A stretch of DNA of 18,647 nt from Ignavibacteria bacterium (GTDB taxonomy: Bacteria; Bacteroidota; Ignavibacteria; UBA10030; SZUA-254). Position 1 is the first letter of the stretch; each line of letters opens with the position of its first letter. The notes beneath the pieces are model-generated. The model saw nothing but the letters and a program-made list of their open reading frames with translations. It had not been told where the DNA came from and searched no databases. Location of the stretch: positions 1 to 18,647 of the forward strand of contig VBOC01000015.1 in NCBI GenBank assembly GCA_005877655.1, given 5' to 3'. Both the position numbers and the translations under genes were made by a program. Of this stretch, positions 7,116 to 13,636 are shown in pieces.

Positions 7116-9092
7116 ATGTCTACAGACAACACTGAAGCAAAGAAAAACCCCCCTTCGAGGGGTATCGCGGGGATAGGAATGTTCTCGCAGAAGAAGAAAG
7201 AAGGGGAGCCAATCCTGTTCGATTCCGAAAATCTTCCGAATACAACCGGATCGTCGACGCGGTCGGCGAACGAAGCCGTTCCGGTCTCCATGCAGGGGAC
7301 TCCGACCGATAAGCAGGCCGCGAGAAAACCGCAATCAGGCCGCCTTATGCAGATCCTCGTCGAGGAGGGAATTACGACGAAGGAAAACATGGCGGAGGCC
7401 CTGGAAATCCAGCGCAAGGGCACCGATAAGAGACGATTGATCGACATCCTGATCGAAGATTTCGGAGCCGATCGCGAGGAGATCCTCAAGAGCGTGGCCC
7501 GGTATTATTCATTCGAGTCGATCGACCCCTCCCCGATCTACGGCAACAAAGAGAGACTCCAGTTTATCAGACAGGTTTTGGACGCGCTGTCTCCGCATCA
7601 TTACGAGATGGCAGTCAAACTGAAGGTCCTGCCGTTCGAATTGGCCATCAACGGCTACGAAAAGCTCACCATCATCACACCGGATACGACGCACCCCGAC
7701 GTTCACACGCTCGCCCGTGCGTTCAAGTATCCCCGGTATGAGATCAAACATGTTCCGAATCCAAACTGGGAAGAACTCTGGCGCCAGCTGGCCTTCGATC
7801 AGGGTGCGAGGCAACTCGGCATCGAGGAGGACGGCTTTGCCGGGTACGATCGGGCGGAAACGGAGAAGGAGATCGAACGGGCGCTCGGCGATGAAATCGG
7901 GCGCGGAAAACTCAACGATCTTATCGAAGGAGTCCTGGCAGACGGCGTGCGCACGGGGGCGAGCGACATTCACGTCATTCCGAAAAGTTCGCACAGGACC
8001 GAGTTTCACTTCCGGATCGACGGGCGCCTCTCTCTGTGGAGCGCGGTGACCGATGTCCGGTCCGAGGCTGTCATCACGGTTGTCAAGGATCGCGGCAAGA
8101 ATCTCGACCGCTTCGAGAAGCTTCTTTCGCAGGACGGTTTTGCCCAGCGTACGATCGACAATAAGATGATCCGGTTCCGCTTCTCGACAATGCCGATCTA
8201 CAGCGGCGATCTTCACGCCAAGCTGGAATCGGTGGTCATTCGTATCCTCAGGACCGGTGACACAGCCACAGGGATCGAGACCCTCGGCATGCCCAAGACA
8301 ACCAAGGAATATTTCCTCAAGTCGATCCGCAAGCCACAGGGCATGGTGATATTTACCGGCCCTACGGGAAGCGGCAAATCGACTTCGCAGATGGCCGCGA
8401 TTCAGGAGATCATGGATCCGGGCATCAATGTCATCACGATCGAGGATCCGGTTGAGTATCTCATCGAGGGATGCCGCCAGGTCAAGCTGAATCACAAGCT
8501 CGACTTCGAAGGCGCCCTTCGAGGGCTGTTGCGCCACGATCCTGACGTGGTCATGGTGGGAGAAATGAGAGACAAGATCACATCGGAAATTGCGGTGAAG
8601 CTTGCCAATACCGGTCACCTGATCTTCTCGACGCTTCATACAAATGACTCGATTGCCGCGATCACGAGACTTTACAACATGGGTATCGAGCCGTTCCTGC
8701 TTGCCTACACGATCAACATCATCGTCGCACAGCGTCTGATCAGAAAACTCTGCGATCGGTGCAAGACGGTGGATGAGAATGTCGACACCGACCTTTTGAT
8801 GGAAAGCGGGTTTACCAACGAGGAAATCGATAAGACGAAATTTTACAAGGCGGTTGGATGCGTCCACTGTATCAGGGGCTTCCGCGGCCGGATCGGGATA
8901 TTTGAAGCGTTGTCAATGAACAAGGAAATCCGAAAAGTCATCCTCAAATCGAGGGACTTCATCGACGAGGACGCCATCAGGACACTCGCCCTTCAGAACG
9001 GCATGCAGCCGCTGCGGCAGTCGGCGATGAACCTTGTGAAGGACGGTATCACCTCGGTCGATATCGTGGAAGGGATGATCCTCGAAGAGTAA
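7116..9092 (+). CDS. GspE/PilB-family type II secretion or type IV pilus assembly ATPase
   Basis: A 658-residue cytoplasmic ATPase that powers pilus or pseudopilus extension by binding the inner-membrane platform. After a low-complexity N-terminus (about 1-70) comes a GspE N-terminal (MshEN-type) domain (about 75-215, 'GRLMQILVEEGITTKENMAE'), then the catalytic domain with the 'GASDIHVIP' Asp box (281-289), Walker A 'GPTGSGKS' (415-422), 'TIEDPVEY' (441-448), Walker B 'DPDVVMVGEMRD' (475-486), the His box 'FSTLHTND' and a zinc motif of Cys546, Cys549, Cys582 and Cys585. GspE and PilB cannot be told apart without neighbours, and none of the usual partners (platform protein, PilT, pilins) is in the window. 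The ATG at 7116 follows a GAGG-type Shine-Dalgarno sequence. A 5-base-pair stem CCCCT/AGGGG with a TCG loop lies about 35 bases into the gene. It has its own terminator at 9156-9190. Confidence 0.93.
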   Translation: MSTDNTEAKKNPPSRGIAGIGMFSQKKKEGEPILFDSENLPNTTGSSTRSANEAVPVSMQGTPTDKQAARKPQSGRLMQILVEEGITTKENMAEALEIQRKGTDKRRLIDILIEDFGADREEILKSVARYYSFESIDPSPIYGNKERLQFIRQVLDALSPHHYEMAVKLKVLPFELAINGYEKLTIITPDTTHPDVHTLARAFKYPRYEIKHVPNPNWEELWRQLAFDQGARQLGIEEDGFAGYDRAETEKEIERALGDEIGRGKLNDLIEGVLADGVRTGASDIHVIPKSSHRTEFHFRIDGRLSLWSAVTDVRSEAVITVVKDRGKNLDRFEKLLSQDGFAQRTIDNKMIRFRFSTMPIYSGDLHAKLESVVIRILRTGDTATGIETLGMPKTTKEYFLKSIRKPQGMVIFTGPTGSGKSTSQMAAIQEIMDPGINVITIEDPVEYLIEGCRQVKLNHKLDFEGALRGLLRHDPDVVMVGEMRDKITSEIAVKLANTGHLIFSTLHTNDSIAAITRLYNMGIEPFLLAYTINIIVAQRLIRKLCDRCKTVDENVDTDLLMESGFTNEEIDKTKFYKAVGCVHCIRGFRGRIGIFEALSMNKEIRKVILKSRDFIDEDAIRTLALQNGMQPLRQSAMNLVKDGITSVDIVEGMILEE

Positions 9093-9109
9093 CAATTGAT
9101 GCCGATGGC

Positions 9110-9190
9110 GAACTGGACGCTCCGTAGACAAGCGACCCTCCCAGTTCACCGCGCGAAAAACCCGCCTCGAGCAATCGGGGCGGGTTTTTT
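9110..9190 (+). terminator. Rho-independent terminator after the secretion ATPase
   Basis: AAAAACCCGCC (9156-9166) pairs with GGCGGGTTTTT (9179-9189), with Ts to 9190 on the plus strand; the A-run on the left means it may also act on the opposite strand. An additional stem just before it, GAACTGG (9110-9116) with CCAGTTC (9141-9147), may form first. Confidence 0.88.
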
Positions 9191-9205
9191 CATTTCCGGG
9201 CCAAA

Positions 9206-9234
9206 TTGCGAGAGTCGATAATTTTATTTACGTT
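9206..9234 (+). promoter_or_regulatory. Candidate promoter for the lemA operon
   Basis: TTGCGA (9206-9211) and TACGTT (9229-9234) are separated by exactly 17 bases, and the latter continues as TACGTTAG, one mismatch from the Bacteroidota TAnnTTTG element. It lies directly after the preceding terminator and about 50 bases before the lemA ATG, which is the expected place. Confidence 0.42.
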
Positions 9235-9285
9235 AGGTGGCGATTAAGCTCGCGCTCCGCCATTTCCCTCACAAAAGGATTGCTT

Positions 9286-9891
9286 ATGCAAAAAAAGACA
9301 ATCGTCGTACTCGTCATCGTCGGCATCATTATTTTTATCGCGCTCAGCATTTTCGGTTGGGCGACGGGAGTGTACAATTCGCTGGTCCAACTGGATGTAT
9401 CCGTCAACGGCGCATGGGCGCAGGTTCAAAACCAGTATCAGCGGCGCGCCGACCTGATTCCCAATCTTGTTGAGACGGTAAGAGGGTATGCCGCGCATGA
9501 GAGCCAGGTATTCACCGATGTCGCCGAAGCGCGCGCAAGCGTCGGGAAGATTCAACTCACGCCGGAGATGCTGAACGACCCTCAAACATTCCAGAAATTC
9601 GAGCAGGCGCAGGCGGGTCTAAGTTCCGCGCTCACACGGCTTCTGGCGGTCGCGGAAAACTACCCCCAGCTCAAGGCCAATGAAAACTTCCTCCAACTTC
9701 AATCGCAGCTCGAGGGAACGGAGAACCGGATCGCGGTTGAACGCCGGAGATTTAACGAGGTCGTTCAGGAGTACAACGTCAAGATCCGCACAATCCCTGC
9801 CTCATTGATTGCCGGCATGATGGGCTTCCATGAGAAGGCCTTTTTCCAGGCCGAACCCGGTGCGGAAAAAGCCCCGAAGGTTAAGTTTTGA
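9286..9891 (+). CDS. lemA: LemA family protein
   Basis: A 201-residue membrane-anchored helical-bundle protein of the LemA family (PF04011). Its biochemical role is not established; members are frequently encoded beside TPM-domain proteins. One N-terminal transmembrane helix (about residues 5-25, 'TIVVLVIVGIIIFIALSIFG') is followed by the family core with 'YNSLVQLDVSVNGAWAQVQN', 'QRRADLIPNLVETVRGYAAH', 'AVAENYPQLKANENFLQLQ', 'EGTENRIAVERRRFNEVVQE' and 'IPASLIAGMMGFHEKAFFQA'. The ATG at 9286 has AAAAGGA six bases upstream; an in-frame TTG at 9280 is not preferred. The stop TGA overlaps the TTG start of the next gene (TTGA), so the two are translationally coupled. It is first in a four-gene operon. 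Confidence 0.95.
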   Translation: MQKKTIVVLVIVGIIIFIALSIFGWATGVYNSLVQLDVSVNGAWAQVQNQYQRRADLIPNLVETVRGYAAHESQVFTDVAEARASVGKIQLTPEMLNDPQTFQKFEQAQAGLSSALTRLLAVAENYPQLKANENFLQLQSQLEGTENRIAVERRRFNEVVQEYNVKIRTIPASLIAGMMGFHEKAFFQAEPGAEKAPKVKF

Positions 9892-10667
9892 CCCACGCAG
9901 CAGCCAGGCTTTCCGCGCTGCTCCTCTCGTGCTTCCTCCTCCTGCCGGGATCGATACGCGCTCAGCGCGGTGAGCTGCCCGTTCCCGAAATTCATCAGCG
10001 GGTGACCGACCTTTCCGGCACTCTTTCCGGAGACGACCTGCGCCGGCTCGAATCGACGCTGGCCGATTTCGAACGTGAAACCTCCGACTAGATCGCAGTC
10101 GTCATGATCCCCTCCCTGGGCGGGGAGAGCATCGAGGACTATTCGCTTAGGGTTGCGGAGAAAAACAAGTTCGGGAAGAAAGGAAGAGATAATGGGGTCC
10201 TCCTTGTGATCGCGAAAGAGGATCACAAGTTGCGGATCGAGGTTGGCTACGGCCTCGAGGGTGTCCTGACAGATGCGGCCTGCGACCAGATCATCCGCCA
10301 TGTCATCGCCCCGAAATTCAAGCAGAACGATTTCGCGGGTGGGATCGAGGCGGGCGTCAATGCAATCATGCTCGCCACGAAAGGCGAATTTAAGGGCGAA
10401 CCGGAGCCGACCCGCAATCGGGGGCCAAACATGCGCCTGGTGTTTTTCCTATTCTTCATCGTTTTTTCATTGTTCAGTCACTTAATAACTCGCCACAGGC
10501 GTGTCTACGTGGGGCGCAACGGATACCGCTCGGCGTGGCCCTGGTTCGGAGGATTTGGCGGAGGAGGATTCGGTGGGGGATGGGGCGGCGGGGGCAGCTC
10601 GGGGGGCGGGGGATTCAGCGGAGGCGGCGGCAGTTTTGGCGGCGGCGGATCGAGCGGGAGCTGGTAG
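9888..10667 (+). pseudogene. TPM-domain protein (YgcG-like) interrupted by in-frame TAG
   Basis: The frame starts at a TTG overlapping the lemA stop and codes for a signal peptide (1-26, 'LLLSCFLLLPGSIRA'), then the start of a TPM domain (PF04536, 'VTDLSGTLSGDDLRRLESTL'). Codon 68 is TAG (10089-10091). The same frame then continues without a gap as 'IAVVMIPSLGGESIEDYSLR', 'KKGRDNGVLLVIAKED', 'RIEVGYGLEG', a transmembrane helix (about 183-200) and a Gly/Ser/Trp-rich tail (about 217-259), ending at TAG 10665-10667. Relatives usually read T-x-x-Q-I at the break, so TAG most likely replaces CAG (Gln) by one base change. Nothing else is damaged, which points to a very recent mutation, readthrough or a sequence error. 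Restarting at ATG 10104 would lose the signal peptide and the first part of the domain, and no Shine-Dalgarno sequence precedes it. Such proteins are membrane- or envelope-associated partners of LemA. Confidence 0.85.
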
Positions 10668-10668
10668 G

Positions 10669-11112
10669 TTGCTGAAACGCTATCTGAAAAAAGATGACCT
10701 CAAGTTCCTCTCGGGGAAGATCGCCGGGGCCGAACAAAGGACGAACGGGGAAATCCGGATTGTGCTCCGCCACCGGCGTCACTGGAACGAACGCTCCTTA
10801 TCCCTCCATGAACTCGCGTTGCGTGAATTCTACCACCTGGGGATGCACAAGACTCCGCATCGGACCGGAGTACTGATCCTTCTACTTCTCGCCGAAAGAA
10901 AGTTCCAGATCATTGCAGACGAGGGAATCCATGCCAAAGTCCCGGATGGAACATGGGATTCCATCGCGGCAGTCATGTCCGAACACTTCAAGAAGGGGAA
11001 TTATCGCGATGGGCTTGCAAAGGCAAGCGAGGCCGTCGGGGGGGTTCTCGCCCGGCACGTTCCACGAACGGATGAACGCGACCGTCTTTCGAATGACGTT
11101 GTTGAGGAATAA
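10669..11112 (+). CDS. Short TPM-domain protein
   Basis: A 147-residue protein made of little more than one TPM domain (PF04536), without signal peptide or clear transmembrane helix, hence probably cytoplasmic or held by partners. Segments typical of the family are 'IAGAEQRTNGEIRIVL', 'RTGVLILLLLAERKFQIIAD', 'VPDGTWDSIAAVMSEHFKKG' and 'YRDGLAKASEAVGGVLARH'. I choose the TTG at 10669: it is preceded by GGGAG (10656-10660) at a spacing of eight bases and follows the previous stop by one base. The open frame reaches further upstream to 10501, but there it only reads the Gly-rich tail of the preceding gene in a wrong frame. The order lemA, long TPM protein with Gly-rich tail, short TPM protein is a recurrent arrangement. 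The function is not established. Confidence 0.85.
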   Translation: MLKRYLKKDDLKFLSGKIAGAEQRTNGEIRIVLRHRRHWNERSLSLHELALREFYHLGMHKTPHRTGVLILLLLAERKFQIIADEGIHAKVPDGTWDSIAAVMSEHFKKGNYRDGLAKASEAVGGVLARHVPRTDERDRLSNDVVEE

Positions 11113-11118
11113 GTTCGG

Positions 11119-12588
11119 ATGGACATGACGAAAGTTGATCCCCTCCTCGCGCGAATCACGGAAACGGAAGGAATTGCTCGAATGCTGGAACCCGGCGGAG
11201 CTGAGAGAGCCTCCCTGGTCGAAAAAATTGTGTCCTATGCCGACCGGTTCCTCGATTCCATTTATGACGTGCCCGCGTACATTCCAACCGAAGACAAGGG
11301 GATCGGCATCTACGACTCGCCGATATCCGAGACTCCCATGAATGTCGATGCGGTGCTCGAATTGCTCCGGCAGAATATCGACCGGCCCGGTTTGAACCCC
11401 GCGTCCGGAGGACACCTCGGTTACATTCCCGGCGGGGGCATCTATTATTCTGCGCTCGGTGATTATCTCGCCGATGTCACCAACCGGTTCGCGGGCCTTT
11501 TCTTTGCAGGACCCGGCGCTGTCCGGATGGAGAACCTCCTGATCGACTGGATGGCGAACATCGCGGGCTATCCGGCGACCGCCGGCGGAAACCTGACATC
11601 GGGCGGAAGTATCGCAAACCTCTCCGGCATCGTCGCCGCCCGCGACGCGTTCGGCCTGAAATCGAAGGACGTCGAACGCTCAGCCATCTATCTCACCGCT
11701 CAAGCCCATCACTCCATCGACAAGGCGATTCGTGTCGCAGGGCTCAAGGAATGCCCTCAGCGGTATATCCCCATGGATCTAGACCACCGCATGAACGCGG
11801 GCCTCCTTGAACAGGTGATCCTCGACGACAAGAAGAAGGGACTGCTTCCCTGGCTCATCGTCGCATCTGCGGGAACGACCGACGCCGGTGCGGTGGATCC
11901 CCTCGATGCCATCTCAGAAATCGCGCGAGTGCACAAACTCTGGCTGCACGTCGACGGCGCCTACGGCGCGTTTTTCGTCCTGTGCGAAGAAGGCAGGAAA
12001 ATTCTCAAGGGATTGGAGAAATCAGATTCGCTTGTGATGGATCCTCATAAGGGGCTCTTCCTGCCGTACGGGACGGGAGCCGTCCTGGTCAGGGAGAAGA
12101 AAAAACTCTACGACGCATTCTGGTACCAGGCGAGTTATCTCCAGGATGCGCTCCGGTCCGCCGACGAGCTTTCCCCCGCGGATCTTTCACCCGAACTTAC
12201 GAAGCACTTCCGGGGGCTTCGGCTCTGGCTGCCCTTGAAGCTCCTGGGGCTTGCCCCGTTTCGGGCCGCGCTCGAGGAAAAGCTTCTGCTTGCGCGATAT
12301 TTTCACGGGGCGATGCGGGAGGTCGACGGTTTCGAGGTCGGATCGTATCCGGACCTTTCGGTCGTCACGTTCCGCTACGTGCCGCGTCGAGGCGACGCGA
12401 ACGCATTCAACGAACGGCTGATCAGGGAAGTCCAGAACGACGGGCGTGTCTTTCTTTCATCGACGATGCTCGACGGGAAGTTCATTCTCCGCGTCGCCAT
12501 TCTCTGCTTCCGCACGCACCGTCAAACGATCGATCTGACAATCGACATTCTGCGGGAGAAGGCGAAGCGCCTTCAAGAGTCGGTCTAA
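11119..12588 (+). CDS. Group II pyridoxal-phosphate-dependent decarboxylase family protein
   Basis: A 489-residue cytoplasmic PLP enzyme of the group II decarboxylase family (PF00282), which includes aromatic amino acid, glutamate and diaminobutyrate decarboxylases. The substrate cannot be assigned here. Visible are the N-terminal 'HLGYIPGGGIYYSALGDYL', the phosphate-binding 'LTSGGSIANLSG' (159-170), the ring-stacking His in 'AQAHHSIDKA' (about 197), 'IVASAGTTDAGAVDPL', the PLP-nitrogen Asp in 'LHVDGAYGAF' (Asp279) and the Schiff-base Lys in 'MDPHKGLFLPYGTG' (Lys311). All key cofactor residues are present. ATG 11119 lies ten bases after GAGGA and six bases after the short TPM gene stop; a second ATG at 11125 is less well spaced. 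The placement makes it the last gene of the lemA operon, an unusual partner. A weak stem (12608-12629) follows the stop. Confidence 0.9.
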   Translation: MDMTKVDPLLARITETEGIARMLEPGGAERASLVEKIVSYADRFLDSIYDVPAYIPTEDKGIGIYDSPISETPMNVDAVLELLRQNIDRPGLNPASGGHLGYIPGGGIYYSALGDYLADVTNRFAGLFFAGPGAVRMENLLIDWMANIAGYPATAGGNLTSGGSIANLSGIVAARDAFGLKSKDVERSAIYLTAQAHHSIDKAIRVAGLKECPQRYIPMDLDHRMNAGLLEQVILDDKKKGLLPWLIVASAGTTDAGAVDPLDAISEIARVHKLWLHVDGAYGAFFVLCEEGRKILKGLEKSDSLVMDPHKGLFLPYGTGAVLVREKKKLYDAFWYQASYLQDALRSADELSPADLSPELTKHFRGLRLWLPLKLLGLAPFRAALEEKLLLARYFHGAMREVDGFEVGSYPDLSVVTFRYVPRRGDANAFNERLIREVQNDGRVFLSSTMLDGKFILRVAILCFRTHRQTIDLTIDILREKAKRLQESV

Positions 12589-12607
12589 GACCGCAATCAG
12601 ACGTCGA

Positions 12608-12629
12608 GGACCCCCGACTGGGTGGGTCC
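12608..12629 (+). terminator. Weak stem after the decarboxylase gene
   Basis: GGACCC (12608-12613) pairs perfectly with GGGTCC (12624-12629), 20 bases after the decarboxylase stop. No T-run follows, so intrinsic termination is doubtful. The rest of the spacer to 12720 holds nothing I can identify, except CGGGAGCC (12677-12684), complementary to GGCTCCCG (12742-12749) in the loop of the next hairpin. Confidence 0.3.
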
Positions 12630-12723
12630 GGATCGGATGAGTGGAAGTTTTCGCGCAAGCACGAGCCTAATCCCAGCGGGAGCCATTCCCTCATTCGCTC
12701 ATCCTGAATTCTTTCAGCGGTTT

Positions 12724-12761
12724 AAAAGAAAAGCAGCAACGGGCTCCCGACCATTGCTGCT
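12724..12761 (-). terminator. Rho-independent terminator after the beta-barrel gene
   Basis: Read on the minus strand, AGCAGCAA (12754-12761) pairs perfectly with TTGCTGCT (12732-12739) and is followed by a T-rich run TTTCTTTT. It lies 56 bases after the stop of the beta-barrel gene. A second small stem, GCGCTC/GAGCGC (12801-12815), sits immediately after that stop. Confidence 0.75.
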
Positions 12762-12816
12762 CTTCGTGTTACTCGTGCGGCGCCGATTCTACGCAGTCAC
12801 GCGCTCATAGAGCGCT

Positions 12817-13314
12817 TCATGGGTAGAATCTTGCGCCGAATCCGACGTCGATGCCCGTTCCGGCGCCCGGCGCGAGGATCATCACTGGCGCCACCTCAAA
12901 GAACAGGTCCATCGGCGTCTTAGGAACGAGGTAGGTTAAGCCTACCACTCCCCGTATGCCGAACCCGAGCTCCTGGGAACGGAATATGTAACCGTTGCCC
13001 CTATCGACGTAAATGTAGTTCGTCCTCCCGAAGCCCAGCGCCGCACCCGGTCCATAATGGAGCGATAACTTCGGCTCCTGGAACGGATGGCTCTGCCAGA
13101 GGTAATCGACATTGATCCGGTAGCGATCATACGGCGAAAACCCGATTGCACCATCGACCGCATTCCTCTCGCTGATCCGATACTTCCAGGCGAACCCCGT
13201 CGGCTCGCCGAACACAATACCGGCGCCGAATTTTCCCTGCGCCGGCAGCGTCGTCGTTGCCGAGACGAACGTGATCAGGACGATCAGGCCGATTGCCAAT
13301 CTGATGGTCTTCAT
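12817..13314 (-). CDS. Small outer-membrane beta-barrel-like protein, hypothetical
   Basis: A 165-residue protein with a clear signal peptide ('MKTIRLAIGLIVLITFVSAT', probable cleavage after TLPAQ) and a mature part of alternating polar/hydrophobic strands rich in Gly, Tyr and Phe, ending in 'GIDVGFGARFYP' with an aromatic residue near the C-terminus, as outer-membrane beta-barrels do. The start of the mature region, 'GAGIVFGEPTGFAWKYRIS', is like the 'GIxxGEPTG' motif of small conserved hypothetical barrel proteins found in Bacteroidota/Ignavibacteriota. The ATG at 13314 has AAAGGAG at good spacing. It lies 320 bases downstream of the large protease on the same strand, separated by a hairpin-rich spacer, and ends at its own terminator. 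The function is unknown; location in the outer membrane is inferred. Confidence 0.75.
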   Translation of the reverse strand: MKTIRLAIGLIVLITFVSATTTLPAQGKFGAGIVFGEPTGFAWKYRISERNAVDGAIGFSPYDRYRINVDYLWQSHPFQEPKLSLHYGPGAALGFGRTNYIYVDRGNGYIFRSQELGFGIRGVVGLTYLVPKTPMDLFFEVAPVMILAPGAGTGIDVGFGARFYP

Positions 13315-13350
13315 GTTGCTTACTCCTTTCTCTCTCCCCTTCTAGACCAA

Positions 13351-13475
13351 CCGGGACCATCCCGGATTAGTCGCCATGCTCCGGCATCAGAAAAAGGAAG
13401 CTCCAGCAATGCCGGAACGCTCTTACTGTTACCTCGACTTGCCGCACAACCGATTTATGCGTCCCCCGTGCGGCA
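13351..13475. repeat. Three perfect inverted repeats in the barrel-gene upstream spacer
   Basis: CCGGGA (13351-13356) / TCCCGG (13360-13365) with a CCA loop; TCCGGCAT (13380-13387) / ATGCCGGA (13409-13416); TGCCGCAC (13440-13447) / GTGCGGCA (13468-13475). All arms match perfectly. No coding frame or T-run accompanies them. They lie between 40 and 160 bases upstream of the beta-barrel start, so they may form a structured 5' leader or contain operators. Confidence 0.55.
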
Positions 13476-13538
13476 TTGTGGAATTTACCACGGTAAACCC
13501 CGCCGGTTCATAATAACAATGCTCCCCGGCTAATAGTT

Positions 13539-13636
13539 CACAACCCAGCCCTCATCAAGCTGGGTTGTGCGATACTGCGCAATGCCTGCGAAGCGACCGG
13601 CTCTGCCGACTTCACAGGACTCCGCTGTTGCGCAGT
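13539..13636 (-). terminator. Strong stem-loops after the protease gene, no U-tract
   Basis: CACAACCCAGC (13539-13549) pairs perfectly with GCTGGGTTGTG (13559-13569) around nine bases. Next to it ACTGCGCAA (13574-13582) pairs with TTGCGCAGT (13628-13636), the latter touching the protease stop codon, and it encloses a smaller stem with CGGC/GCCG and GAAG/CTTC. The position suggests a 3' stabiliser or a U-less terminator of the protease mRNA. Confidence 0.5.

Noticed and set aside
7509..8867. Long antisense open frame of 452 codons opposite the secretion ATPase gene
   Set aside because: The plus strand carries every motif of a GspE/PilB ATPase, and the antisense product resembles no family; it is a by-product of GC-rich codon use.
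6002..10091. Alternative genetic code with TAA/TAG read as Gln
   Set aside because: TAA and TAG terminate several other genes in the window at expected protein ends (for example the decarboxylase, the protease, the hydrolase and csp copy 1).
10501..10668. Upstream extension of the short TPM gene to 10501
   Set aside because: It only reads the Gly-rich tail of the preceding TPM gene in another frame; the TTG at 10669 has a proper Shine-Dalgarno sequence.
12677..12749. Antiterminator pairing between CGGGAGCC (12677-12684) and the terminator loop GGCTCCCG (12742-12749)
   Set aside because: For the minus-strand transcript the partner lies downstream of the terminator, so it would be made too late to prevent termination.
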